From positions 51,433,661 through 51,497,660 of the forward strand of contig CM059189.1 in the NCBI GenBank assembly GCA_030323885.1: a stretch of 64,000 nt of DNA. The letters are read 5' to 3'. The translations under genes were made by a program, and so were the position numbers. The notes under the pieces were generated by a model that was given only the letters and a program-made list of their open reading frames with translations, was not told the DNA's origin and searched no databases. Source of the DNA: Branchipolynoe longqiensis (lineage: Eukaryota; Annelida; Polychaeta; Phyllodocida; Polynoidae). Positions 1 to 10,607 of the stretch are shown one piece after another; positions within the stretch are counted from its first letter, which is position 1, and the number at the start of each line of letters is the position of its first letter.

Positions 1-710
1 CAGTACATCAGATGTACCATGTACAAGGCCATACGGTCCCTGGGTCCAACCTATGGAAACGGCCACTAAGCAAAACACAGGTTCATTGTCTGTGTGGCAT
101 GTTAGAAAGGAACAATCGAACACGGAACAAGGGAACATACCACAAAGGAACAATCTATGGACACATGGCATAACACAATTTTGCAACAATTCTCTCTTCT
201 GATATATACCCAAATTCAAACATTATACATGGAGAGTGCCACTGCTATAACTAACTGTAAGTGCTTTGCAAGTATTGCCTCTTACTCAGTCTACTCTTAG
301 TTTGAGATACAGTTAATACTATGGGATATATATTCAATGAAACAGAAAATTCCTTATACAACTAAGCACTACCCCAAAATAAATTTATTCTTTATTTGAG
401 ACTTGCTTACTCTACAGCATTATTATATAATATTAAACAACTTCGTGACTTAAGGGGCTGTCACATTACGATGCATCGTGCCAATGTATGCCGATGTATG
501 TGATTTTTGGCCGCTATGTCGGGATATATTGCTATGCATTAAGTGTGCGGTAGGCGCTCATTGGTAAATCTCCCAACAACCAAAAATATTTGTTGCAAGG
601 TTCCATATACGATACATGGCAAGACATATCAAGACATACCTTGATTTATTCTGGAGTATTTTATTAATAATGTTTACCCCCCCCCCTCCCAAAATAGTAT
701 GTTAAAAAAA
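1..710. other. Intergenic, no gene seen
   Basis: AT-rich sequence with no exon or convincing ORF. A short stretch from about 462 ('ggggctgtcacattacgatg') resembles the terminal sequence of the TIR element at 37025-37790 and may be a decayed relative. Nothing else is recognised. Confidence 0.5.
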
Positions 711-712
711 AA

Positions 713-905
713 CATGACCCGATTTCCCACTCAGTCACATTATCCGGACACTGAACAAACCAGTCCTTGCCCTATCCTATTAATGCTGAGCGCCAAGCTA
801 AGTAACAAGCATCAATTTTGTAAGTCATTGGTTTGATTCGGGAATCGAACTCCCGACCTTCCGTACGGGAAGCCTGCGCTCTACCGATTCGGCTACTGCG
901 TCTGG
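713..905 (-). repeat. SINE-A, 3'-truncated copy
   Basis: Reads in reverse as the SINE-A head and body: 'ctctaccgattcgg', 'tcgaactcccgacctt', then the conserved 'aagtcattggtttga' and 'cactcagtcacattat' blocks. The SINE-A head is tRNA-like, with a box A near 'tggccgaatcggtagagc' and a box B-like 'ggttcgaaccc'. The distal tail is missing here. Confidence 0.85.
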
Positions 906-1040
906 TCCAAGGGTGAAGAAAATGCCACTATTCAGACCTTACTGGGAACAGCAGAATCCAATCAGGGCAGATTCAGTTTCCATTTCAAGGCTTCTTCCAT
1001 CCTTGCTAAAAGCTAGTGTCTTGTTTTTCTTTCTTTTTTT

Positions 1041-1381
1041 TAAAGCTGCATAGTCCGATGAAGCATAAATTTGTCAAAACCGAAACAATTATCTAGAGTT
1101 GCGCCTACATATCTAACTTAGACACTGATGCACTTATTAAGCATTTCTTTCCATGTAGAAGGGAATACCGAGCCGATTTAATAGAACCTGTTACTGCAGA
1201 AGCCTATGGTGTCGCGCGCCAAAACTAATTTGACATGTTTACACGTCAAATATCTCAAAAGTTACCCATTTAAAATGTAAGTTATTTCAATCTAAAGTAA
1301 GGTAGATTATAACAATCAATTTACTATATTTATCTCAGAAAAATGACATAAACTCAAAACCATCGGACTATGCAACTTTAA
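1041..1381. mobile_element. MITE-1 copy, complete
   Basis: About 340 bp bounded by inverted ends 'taaagctgcatagtccgatg' and 'catcggactatgcaacttta'. The interior matches the other MITE-1 copies in this window. It has no coding capacity and is a non-autonomous TIR element of unassigned superfamily. Confidence 0.85.
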
Positions 1382-1434
1382 TGTATACGTGGAGACACTA
1401 ACTAATTAACGGGACAAAGGACAGCCGAGTAAAT

Positions 1435-2058
1435 AGCCGTGTTCACACGGGGCAGTTAATTCGAATCATATGAATCGACTTGCCTAGTTCGGCTCAGATT
1501 TGGCATGTGAACGCGCGTCTGAGTCGGTTTAGGGCTGATTCGAATCAACTAGATCAAATCAATTAGATCACCTCTGTAGGTGGTTTATATGAAGCGAATT
1601 TTATGATTCGACTTAGATCGCCCATGTGAACGCAACCGACTAACTTGAGGCGGATTAAGGACGTCACACGCATGCGCAGTCGAGACCTTAGTTTGTTGAC
1701 TTTCCGGTCGATCAAAAGCGCATATTATATAATTTAATTAATGAAACCGCTATCTATGCACAGATATTTTTTTCATCATTTATTTTTAGGGTTTCACTGC
1801 CCAGCAGAAGTTTTGACCGTTCCAAACCAATACGATTCAATCCATACATATCTAGGTCGAACTCACACTCTCTCGGTCGACGTACCCAAAATGGCGCTGG
1901 TTAGTCTGGACTTGCTCACGCGCAGATATCCACTTCCGCCTTAAACCGATTCAAAGCACTGCCCGGGTGAAAGCGAAACACTTTCAAACTAAATCAAATC
2001 ACTACTTATGATTCGATTTGTCTGATTCGCCTCACATTTTGCCCGTGTGAACACGGCT
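1435..2058. mobile_element. MITE-6, TIR element of about 620 bp
   Basis: Inverted ends 'agccgtgttcacacggg' at the left and 'cccgtgtgaacacggct' at the right. Subterminal 'ttcgaatcatatgaatcgac'-like motifs are repeated inside. The short ORF at 1741-1944 lies wholly inside and looks fortuitous. Confidence 0.8.
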
Positions 2059-2606
2059 TATAATTAACGAGACCATGTTGCCACCTGGTGACGACAAACT
2101 GAGGCAAAATGCGTGTTCGGTAAGTGTCCAGTTCAAAAGGCCAGATAAATTTCTTTTTAGAAAATACTTGTTTAGCGTCCCCGCCCGGTCTGAGAAATGC
2201 CACCTACCTCCAAATACATATATTTTTTTCTCTTAAAAAAATACCCTTCAAATAAAATATTAAAACTCAAAACAATGCTTAATACATTGTCACGCTAAAT
2301 ACATGTATTTGAGCTTTCAGTTGAATAACGATTTTATAGTAATTAAAATGCCTTCTTGTTCAAATTCTAGCTAGAAAGTGTCTATGGTCTTCTCTACCTT
2401 CCTATTAGGCCTTTTGATCATAAATATCGTGGTTAGTTTTCTTTTTCCTGTACACCGCAATTCAATATAAAAAGAATATATTATAAAAACCACCAGCCTG
2501 ACCTGGACAAATTTTAATGGTGGATGCTAAACAAGTTTTTTTTAATGTGGCCTAATAAATGAATAAATAAATAAATATGGATGATATTCGAATAGCACAC
2601 AATCTA
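2059..2606. other. AT-rich spacer
   Basis: No gene or repeat family recognised. The stretch contains only short A/T runs and a 'gaataaataaataaat' motif. Confidence 0.4.
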
Positions 2607-2873
2607 ATGCTAGGTACACACCTACCGTTTACGACTCGTGCACTAAAACTCGCGACCTGACCCGACCCGCTTAAAACTGAAAACGGGACGATTCATTTTT
2701 CGAATCGCGAATCGCAATCGTAAGGAAGCACTTTTAGCCGTAAAATTGAGTTTTAAGTCGCGAATCGCAATCGGTAGGTGTGCTAGGGGAGTGCACGCCT
2801 CAAGACTGTTGGGCAATTTTTGATCGAATACGGTAGGTGGGTGCGGAAAAACGGTAGGTGTGTACCTAGCATA
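2607..2873. mobile_element. MITE-3 copy
   Basis: Inverted ends 'atgctaggtacacacctacc' and 'ggtaggtgtgtacctagcat'. The interior holds 'cgaatcgcgaatcgcaatcg'-like blocks also seen in the copies at 27659-27926 and 59129-59446. No coding capacity. Confidence 0.85.
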
Positions 2874-2967
2874 AAGTCACAGACATCTCAATGCAATACA
2901 ATCCAGTGAGTAAACTGCAAAAGTACAATTACCAAACACTCACGTATCAATTATAAATCAATAAGGA

Positions 2968-3030
2968 TCTATATATATATATATATAAATTATATAATAA
3001 TATTATATATATTATATATATATATATACA
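2968..3030. repeat. AT dinucleotide tract
   Basis: Imperfect (ta)n/(at)n microsatellite. Confidence 0.9.
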
Positions 3031-3114
3031 AGTACTAGGTGCTAAGGGATTTAATAGCAAAATATTCTTATAATACACTTTACTGATGTGGTGATTGTAC
3101 TGTAAGTGTAACAT

Positions 3115-3635
3115 TACCACAGGCTTCCCACGTGAAAGGTCCGATGTTCAGATCCCGGCCGAGTCAAACCAATGACATAAAATTGGTACTTGTCGCTGCC
3201 TAGCACTTGGTGTTAGTTACTTGGTGTTAGGACTGGTTGCAGAGTGTCAGGATAATGTGACTGTGTGGGACATCAGGTCATGGTGCCGGCAGCCTGATCT
3301 CCCAGAGAGGCACCACTATAAAGTCGCCATGAGTGCACACTGTCACAAGTTGGTGCCCGTTCTGGTATGGTCTAGGGGCTTGTTGGGGCATAAGACTACA
3401 CAAACCAACATATACCCCATCCCTCTCAGAGGACTGGGGTTGGGCTCCTAGACTACCTTTTTCTCTCCGCCCCAACCCCCAGATTTCTCTGACGACTACC
3501 CACCGGAAGCCAATTCCCGGCTACATGGGACCACATTCAGCGGTGTCAATACAGCGCTGCAGACTTGCAGCCTTCAGCGCGCCAATGCGACTGAAAACGC
3601 CCCAAAAACAACACAACAACTGCCACACTCTCCGG
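3115..3635 (+). repeat. SINE-A fused to a 230-bp 3' module
   Basis: Positions 3115 to about 3405 are the SINE-A head, body and usual tail ('ctataaagtcgccatgagtg', 'gtcacaagttggtgcccgt'). From 3406 a second module begins, 'ccctctcagaggactggggttggg', and ends near 'gactgaaaacgccccaaaaac'. The same fusion occurs at 4978-5345, so the composite was probably copied as a unit. The overlapping ORFs on both strands are repeat-derived. Confidence 0.75.
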
Positions 3636-3639
3636 TAAC

Positions 3640-4024
3640 TATTGTACCATACAGTGAGAATGGTGGGAAAGTAGAAGTGGAAGCAATGTTCGAAATCAGG
3701 CATATCCGCTTGTCCGAGCCAAGTGAGAGTAAGCACGGATACGCAGAATATGGTTTGAACTTTTCCGTTGAATAAGCGACAATTTTGGGCTGAAAAACAT
3801 GTATTTCACAATTTTGTTTGCTTCCCGTTATCAACTTTAAATGCAGGATAAGTAAAAATTACGTCAGACTTGTCCTACAGAAAAGTGAAAAATTGTACTT
3901 ATTTGTAATAATTGAATCAATGTGAAGTGTTGGGGTGAGAGGTGGGGTAGAAGGGGGGGTGGGGGTGGGGGGGGGGGAGTAATCAGTAGAGTAATCAAGC
4001 ACAGCAGAGCAGGATTCATGAATA
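3640..4024. other. Spacer with G-rich tract
   Basis: No gene recognised. Positions 3920-3982 form a purine-rich G tract that yields artificial poly-Gly and poly-Pro ORFs on the two strands. Confidence 0.4.
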
Positions 4025-4345
4025 GGTTGGTTGGTTGTTGGAATTTCACATTCTGGCAACAACTAAGGTCATATCAGGACGGGTACCAACTTGTGACAGT
4101 GCGCACTCATGACGACTTTATAATCATGGTGCTACCCCACAGGGAAATCAGGTCGCTGACACCATGACCCGATATCCCACTCAGTTACATTATCTCAACA
4201 TTGAGCTAACCAGTCCTTGCCATATCCTATTAATGCCGAGCACCAGAGTAGGAAGCGACAAGTATAAATTTTTAAGTCATTGCTTTGACTCGATCAGGGT
4301 TTGGATCCCACGATCTACCAAACTGGGAGATGGACGCTCAACTCA
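4025..4345 (-). repeat. SINE-A, near full length
   Basis: Starts with the reverse of the 3' end ('ggttggttgttgga', 'ggcaacaactaaggtcatat') and runs to the alternative SINE-A head 'gatctaccaaactgggagatg...actcat'. This head variant (box A 'gatggccgaatgagttgagc') differs from that at 713-905 but shares the body. Confidence 0.85.
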
Positions 4346-4378
4346 TCTGGTTTTCCATCAATGTGAAGTGTTGGGAAG

Positions 4379-4901
4379 GGGGGGGGGGGGGAGGGTAGGG
4401 AGGGAGGGGAGTAGCAAGTAGAGTAATCAACCTCAGTAGAGCAGGATTCATGTATATGCAGGGCTCATTGCAGTCAGGGTTGAAAGGGCGGGCCCATTGA
4501 CCAATTGATGAATTAGAAGTAGGCCTTGCATGGGCCCAAATCAAGATGTATGCACACCCGATTGGCTCCCCTACTCGTAAATTCGGTGTGCCATTCAGAT
4601 TGCGCATGCGCAAAACGCACAGCCTAAAGTGATTCCTGTACATGCAAATGCTTCCTGCCCAAACATGGCACGCAGTGGTGACTGGAATGTGCTGTTAGTT
4701 CATACGAGAGATTGTGGCAATCAAACTTGTAATAGAATTCAGCTGTGGTTGCGACTGAATGTGAATCCTTTTCTAGCAGAATGCTTTCACTTTCACACTG
4801 GAGGCGGAGGGGAGGGGGGGGGGGCGGGCTTTGAAGCGGTCGGGGAGTGTGTGAAGCGGGGGGGGGGGCGTGGAGGTGGAGGGGCTTTGAAGCGAAGGGC
4901 G

Positions 4902-4939
<38 letters not shown>

Positions 4940-4977
4940 GGGGGGGGAGAGGTGTCGAGGCAGTCATGCACTGACTT
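4379..4977. repeat. G-homopolymer-rich unassigned stretch
   Basis: Several long G runs (4379-4393, 4815-4826, 4900-4938), otherwise unassigned sequence. ORFs here are poly-Gly on plus and poly-Pro on minus and are compositional. Homopolymer length is prone to assembly error. Confidence 0.6.
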
Positions 4978-5345
4978 TGTGGGACATCAGGTCATGGTGC
5001 TGGCGGCCTGATTTCCCAGTGAGGCAGCACTATAAAGTCACCATGAGTGCGCGCTGTCACAAGTCGGTGCACGTCCTGGTATGGCCTAGAGTCTTACTGG
5101 GGTGTAAAACTACACCAACCAACCATCCTCCCCGTGCCCTCTCAGAGGACTGTGGTTGGGCTCTTAGGCTGCCTTTTTCCTTCCTCCCCCCCCCCCCCCC
5201 CCAATTTCTCTGACCAATACCCATCAGAAGCCAACTCCCGACCACATGGGACCGCTTTCAGCGGTGCCCATTCAGTGTTGCAGATTTGCAGCCTTCAGCA
5301 CACCAATGTGACTGAAAACTCCCCAAAAACAAACACCACCACATC
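4978..5345 (+). repeat. SINE-A tail plus 230-bp module, second copy
   Basis: Begins within the SINE-A tail ('gggacatcaggtcatggtg') and continues through the same 3' module as 3406-3635 ('ccctctcagaggactgtggt' to 'ctgaaaactccccaaaaac'). A C homopolymer at 5187-5202 interrupts it. Confidence 0.75.
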
Positions 5346-5469
5346 TTGTATAGCCTAGCTTTAACGGACAGGAACCAAACTGACAATTCGTCACTACCTC
5401 ACTCTGGTCAGGCCGCTGTTCAGGCTATGGTTGCGTTGAAACACACTGCTACACATGTACCTATAATAT

Positions 5470-5740
5470 AAGTAAAACCTCTCTAACAGACCACCTCCAC
5501 AGATCGACCACTCCCCTCTATCGATCACTTTATTTGGGTCCCAAATGATCGCCCATACCCAATACCATTGTAACAAAATGAAAAATCCCTAAATGGAACA
5601 TTTAAAGTCGGTCCCCTGGTCGCTGGATTCAGAGAGGTCATAAATTTGGGAACGAGTGGAGCACTGCTTACTTCACACACTAATGATCGGCAACTAAACG
5701 ATGTGAGTGGGCACAGACAGTTGGGGTCCGACACGGAAGT
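5470..5740. mobile_element. MITE-10, degraded copy
   Basis: Begins 'agtaaaacctctctaacaga' and contains 'cactttatttgggtcccaaa', both shared with the intact copy at 57465-57651. The right terminal repeat is not recognisable. Confidence 0.6.
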
Positions 5741-5780
5741 TTAGTCCATGATACATTTACACAGGGCGTCACCCACACGC

Positions 5781-6117
5781 GGCTTGGTTGGTTGGTTGTT
5801 GAAAGTTTTACGTCCTGGCAACATCTAAGGTCATATCAGGACCGGTAACGACTTATGACAGTGCTCACTCATGGCAACTTTATAGTGCTGCCCCAATGGG
5901 AAATAAGGCCACTGGTACCCTGGCCCGATATCCTACTCAGTCACATTATCCTGACACTGAGCGAACCAGTCCTTGCCATATCCTATTAATGCTGAGCGCC
6001 TGACTAGGAAGCGATAAGTATAAATTTTTTAAGTCATTGGTTTGACTCGACCGGGAACCGAACTCCCGACCTTCCGCACGTGAGGCAAACGCTCTACCGA
6101 TTAGGCCACCGCGCCCG
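5781..6117 (-). repeat. SINE-A, full length with 13-bp target-site duplication
   Basis: Complete SINE-A in reverse: 3' end 'ttacgtcctggcaacatcta' to head 'ctaccgattaggccaccgcg'. It is flanked by a perfect direct repeat 'gtcacccacacgc' at 5768-5780 and 6118-6130. A TSD of that size is the signature of LINE-type target-primed retroposition and fixes the element length at about 337 bp. Confidence 0.93.
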
Positions 6118-6270
6118 GTCACCCACACGCATCAGTGTTCCAGATAAGACACTATTTAACTTTTAATGCACTATTTGAAATAACTTACTTAGAGAATTCG
6201 TATACAGAAATAAACCTGACCAATGCACACAAGCCGTGGAAACTGAAATTATTATTATCTGACTCAGGTT

Positions 6271-6730
6271 TGAAGTTGCATAGTCCGATGTTTTTGAGTT
6301 TCCGGCATTTTCTGAGATATATATATAGTAGGTTGATTGTAATAATCTATCTTGCTTTAGTTTGAAGTAACTTTTATTTTAAATGGCTAACTTTTGAGAT
6401 ATTTGGAGTGCAAACATGCCAAATTAATTTTGGCAAGCATAGGCTACTGCAGTAAGAGATTCTATCTAGTAAATTGCCTCGTGTATATTGCTACATAGAA
6501 AGAAGCACATACTAGTTCAATTTAATACAATATCTTACTGCTGAAGCCTATGGTATGGGGTAAAAGTTTTGGCCAGCATGCCAAAATTAATTCTGTATGT
6601 TTACACTTCAAATATCTCATAAGTTACTCATTTTTAAGCAAAGTTACTTCAAACAAAAGTAAGATAGATTATAACAGTATATTTATCTCAGAAAAATGAT
6701 AATACCTCAAAACCATCGGACTATGCAAAG
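6271..6730. mobile_element. MITE-1 inverted dimer
   Basis: The left half is the MITE-1 left arm ('gaagttgcatagtccgatg' inward). The right half is the same left arm in reverse, ending 'catcggactatgcaaag', so the usual right arm is missing. The two arms meet around 6480-6520. Confidence 0.75.
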
Positions 6731-6785
6731 AATGCGAAAATCACCATGCAATCGTAAGTTCAAAAAAGCACAGTGGCAGTGGTGA

Positions 6786-7272
6786 CCCGGTGCTGCGGAT
6801 TCCGAGGGACACCAGTTTGCCAGGGACACTTCCATTCAAATGCATTGTCAACGGCCGTGAGCAAATCTTCATACAGAAAAAATCAAATATCTCTCAAATT
6901 ACACCACCTAGAAACAAATCGCTTCGTACACATATAGAAAACATCTTTACCATTAAGATTATATTAAATTTATAAGGTTAGGGTTCTTGATTTCTATTAA
7001 TTTTGAATAAAACTAATGTTTTTCACTGCGCGTACCGTCCAACTCAAGGCATTAATGGCCGTGAGCAATCTTCATACAGAAAATACAGGAAAAGTTAAAT
7101 ATCTCTAAAATTACACCACCTAGAAACAAATAGCTTGGTACAACACATATAGAAAACATCTTTACCAAAAACATTATATTAAAGGTTAGTGACAATGCTG
7201 TTCGATTTTGACGCATGCGCAGAAGCAATGTGTCCAAGGCAAACTGGTGTCCCTGGGAAACCGCAACACCGG
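6786..7272. mobile_element. MITE-11a, TIR element with internal direct repeat
   Basis: Terminal inverted repeats of about 45 bp contain 'gggacaccagtttgccaggg' at the left and its counterpart 'caaactggtgtccctgg' at the right. Inside, about 130 bp is directly duplicated (6848-6980 and 7053-7185, both with 'acaccacctagaaacaaat'). No protein. Confidence 0.7.
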
Positions 7273-7676
7273 CTCTCCTCCTTTCGTCGCTGCCAACCCT
7301 TCTCCCTTGGGTTGGAGAGGTTGAGCCAGTCGCCGCTGGCGGCCGGCGTGTTACCAACATGACGACGACTGTGAATTGTCGATGCGCCTGGACCCGCCCT
7401 GACCACCTCCAAGGTGTGGATAGATAATAACTTACAGATTAACTTACAGATCGTCTCTTGGCTGATCTTGGCCCTATTGGGCCGGTAACGCCAGCTGGTT
7501 ATGGTATTTAAAAAAAAAGCATTTCTTTGCACATATATGGAGGTCGACGGTGCCCTGAAGTCATATAATTGTGGGTGTCCTCCCCAATGTCTATCCAGCC
7601 TTCTCTCAAATGCTTCTACCGTTGGTGCTTCAACAACTTGGTCTGTACTGGCATTGTAGTCTGTATGTAGAGAGTG

Positions 7677-7725
7677 GGTTGGTCGGTTGGAGTTTTACGT
7701 CCTGGCAACATCTAAGGTAATATCA
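7677..7725 (-). repeat. SINE-A 3'-end fragment
   Basis: 'ggttggagttttacgtcctg' followed by 'gcaacatctaagg' is the reverse of the SINE-A 3' terminus. The rest is absent. Confidence 0.7.
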
Positions 7726-7850
7726 GGTTCTAGGTAGGTGCCTCCGTGACAGCGGACACAAGAGAAAGTGTTATATTATCAGAGCCCTATCGCTGTCTCA
7801 GTGCCGACAGAGGGTTCAGGGTAAGTCGTGGGTTCAGGGTAAGTCGAACC

Positions 7851-8149
7851 CGGTGTCGCGGTTTCAGTTCTCAACCAGTTTCAGTTCTCAACTGTCGCTT
7901 CTGCGCATGCATGGATTCGAGTGACAACTTTGCTTTTGCTGTTGATGTGTGTGTGTGGTGATTTCTAATGTGTAAATCACTCTAAAACCCTTAAAACCTC
8001 ATATGCCGACCATATATTGTTAAATGAAACACACAAGTTGGCAAACGCCCATATAGGCCATGTTGAATAGGTTGCATTGAGATTTAGACGCATGCGCAGA
8101 AGCGATGTTGAGAACTGAAACTGGTTGAGAACTGAAACCGCGACACCGG
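7851..8149. mobile_element. MITE-11b, TIR element
   Basis: Left end 'cggtgtcgcggtttcagttc' and right end 'gaactgaaaccgcgacaccg' are perfect inverses, and the subterminal 'cgcttctgcgcatgc' block is also inverted. The 'cagttctcaac' motif is tandemly doubled within each arm. It shares the 'acgcatgcgcagaagc' block with 6786-7272, so the two are related. Confidence 0.85.
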
Positions 8150-8211
8150 CAGGCACCAACAACCAGCCAAAAAATAGATACAAGATTTACCCCGTACTTG
8201 CACTACTGTAC

Positions 8212-8961
8212 CGGCCTATATGCAGGAGTCGGTGGTATTCGGTGATAGTGAGCCGAAACGGTGGTAGTCGGGAATTCCCGGGTTAGCGGCGAAAAAATGG
8301 TATGCACGAGCGGTGTTAGGCTAACACCAAAGGTCTTAACCGGTGGTTACCTTAACCCTGAAAAATATCAGGTTATAGCGAATTTATTAGGCCCAAATCT
8401 ATTCAATGCGACTATATTTAACAGAATTAGATACGCAATAAGTGAACATTTTATTCAAATTAACCCTAAATTCGAACCATTCCTTAACGGCTACGCGTCG
8501 CAGCTTGGCGGCGATATTAATAGTTATATTTTCGAATCGACGAACGTAATGTAAACAAATCGGCGCCGCCGCTTGCGATCATATGGCAGGCGCGGCGGCG
8601 ATGTTTGTTTACTTTACGGTCGTCGATTCGAAAATATAACTATAAATATCGCCGCTAATAGCTGGCGGTAACCTTAATGATTGCTTCGAATTTAGGGTTA
8701 AATTGGTCAAATGTCACTTATTGCGTATGTAATTCTGTTAAATATGATCGGCATTCGAGTAGATTTGAGCCTAATATCTAGGCTACAAACGCAGAGGGAT
8801 TTCCCCAAATCTATAAATAATTTCACGTTTAGCTAAAATGTAAGTGTTACGCGCTCCTGCTTACCATTTGACACAGTTACCGAGCATCGGCGAGTAGCTA
8901 ATACGGTGATAGCGCGTGTATACACCAAACACCGCTAACACTGACTCCTGCATACGGGCCC
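8212..8961. mobile_element. MITE-7 foldback element, copy 1
   Basis: About 750 bp whose two halves are near-complete inverted repeats. Outer ends are 'tatgcaggagtcggtg' and 'actgactcctgcata'. Central arms 'cgaatcgacgaacgtaatgt' and the inverse at about 8614-8635 flank a GC-rich loop near 8570-8600. 'aatttagggttaa' and 'cacttattgcgtatgtaatt' occur in the arms. The 97-residue ORF at 8261-8554 lies in one arm and is probably not a gene. Confidence 0.85.
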
Positions 8962-8984
8962 AGAACAGTACGACGTGAATCTGT

Positions 8985-10205
8985 TATCTACCGAAAGGGA
9001 TGTCCTATGTCGACACATCTCTCATGAACCACCCACACCCACACCCTCCCACTCACCAAACACAGGCGCTGTTCTCGACAACCCTATCAGCCGCTCCCCA
9101 AGACTCCGCTTGGAGAGGGGCAGGCCGGCGAGAGGCGAAATCAGCAGGGGCCGTATGCAGGAGTCAGTGTTAGCGAGGCAAAACGGTGTTTGTCGGGAAT
9201 TCCGGGTTAGCGGCGAAAAAATGGTATGCACGAGTCAGTGTTAGGCCTAACACCAAAGGCTTAACCGGTGTTACCTTAACCCTAAAAAATATCAGGTTTA
9301 CCGAGTTTATTAGGCCCAAATCTATTCAATGCTGTCATATTTAACAGAATTACATACGCAATAAGTGAAATTTTATCAATTTAACCCTAAATTCGAAGCA
9401 ATATTAACGCTGCCGCCCGTAACGGCGGAGATATTAATACTTATATTTTCGAATCGACGAACGTAAAGTAAACAAATCGCCGCCGTCGCCGCATCGACGT
9501 CGCTTTCCCTACTAGCGGCGGCGGCGGTTTGTTTACTGTACGTTCGTCGATTCGAAAATATAAACATTAATATCGCCGCCGTTACGGAGGCAGCGTTAAT
9601 ATTGCTTCGAATTTAGGGTTAATTTCCTCAAATGTCACTTATTGCGTATTTAATTCGGTTAAATATGATCGCATTTAATATATTTAAGCCTAATATATCG
9701 CTAAAGACGCAGAGGGATTTCCCAAATCTATTAATAAATTCACGTTTAGCTATAATGTTAGTGTTACGCACTCCTGCATACCGTTTGACCGAATTCTCCG
9801 GTTCGGAGATAGCTAAACGGTAACAGACTCTAACACCAAAACCCGCTAACACTGACTCCTGCATACGGCCCCAGATGTCACTCAGGAACCATCCTCACCG
9901 ACACCCTCCCACTAACCATACACAAGTAGTCTTTTTTTAAATGTATTTTCACACGATCATTGAACATACAAATTACAAGCTGATATTTATATCAGTAATG
10001 TAGACTCCGCTTGGAGAGTGGCAGGCTGGCGACAGGCGAAATCTGCCGAAAGGGATGTCCCATGTCGACACACCACCCGCATCTTCCCACTCACCAAACA
10101 CAGGCGCTGTTCTCATATCAACAACCCTGCCTTACTTCACGCTTGGATCAGCCGTTCGCAAGACTCCGCTTGGAGAGTGACAGGCAGACGAGAAGCGCAG
10201 GGGGC
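8985..10205 (+). repeat. Cluster of about 158-bp tandem units, interrupted
   Basis: The block 'gactccgcttggagag' recurs near 9101, 10003 and 10161. The last two are 158 bp apart. Between them lie 'cgaaagggatgtcc', 'atgtcgacac' and 'cactcaccaaacacaggcgc', which also precede 9101. Foldback copy 2 (9148-9872) and a 75-bp AT-rich insert (about 9925-9999) break the array. Confidence 0.65.
9148..9872. mobile_element. MITE-7 foldback element, copy 2
   Basis: Ends 'ggggccgtatgcaggagtca' and 'tgactcctgcatacggcccc' are perfect inverses. The central inverted arms 'gaatcgacgaacgtaaagta' (about 9452) and the inverse (about 9535-9556) match copy 1. It is inserted in a unit of the 158-bp tandem cluster. 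Confidence 0.88.
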
Positions 10206-10552
10206 GGGGTACATGGTGACGTCAGCAAATCTGGGGTATCGCGGTGACGCAGCGCAGGGATGCCCCGACTGGCCGTCGTCATGGTGACAGGTGGGACGCG
10301 GGGATTCCCCTTCCCCCCCCCCCCGTGTTACCCGGTCGGGGTGAGGAAACGGGCGCCAGACAGAGATCCGGGATCGAACTGGACTTGTTTGTGTTGATGT
10401 TGTACACGGGAAAGCGCGCGCATGCGTGCACCTGGGGTGGGTATGGGTATGGGGGAGGTGCGTAATCATAATCAAACGTTATAAAATCTTACGGAATCAT
10501 CATTTTGAGATTACTCCCAACCATGTATTAATTAGGTATACTGGGGATAATA

Positions 10553-10587
<35 letters not shown>

Positions 10588-10600
10588 CTGTGAGTGTGTG
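10206..10600. other. GC-rich spacer and GT microsatellite
   Basis: Positions 10206-10475 are GC-rich with open frames on both strands but no recognisable domain or splice pattern. A (gt)n tract lies at 10557-10600. Confidence 0.4.
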
Positions 10601-10607
10601 TGAGACC

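Noticed and set aside
4624..5213. Poly-Gly and poly-Pro ORFs, one of 194 codons
   Set aside because: Caused by long G homopolymers plus a SINE-A tail; no real coding signal.
8985..10205. Spaced repeats that might suggest a CRISPR-like array
   Set aside because: The units are about 158 bp, few, and interrupted by transposons; the genome is eukaryotic and no cas gene is present.
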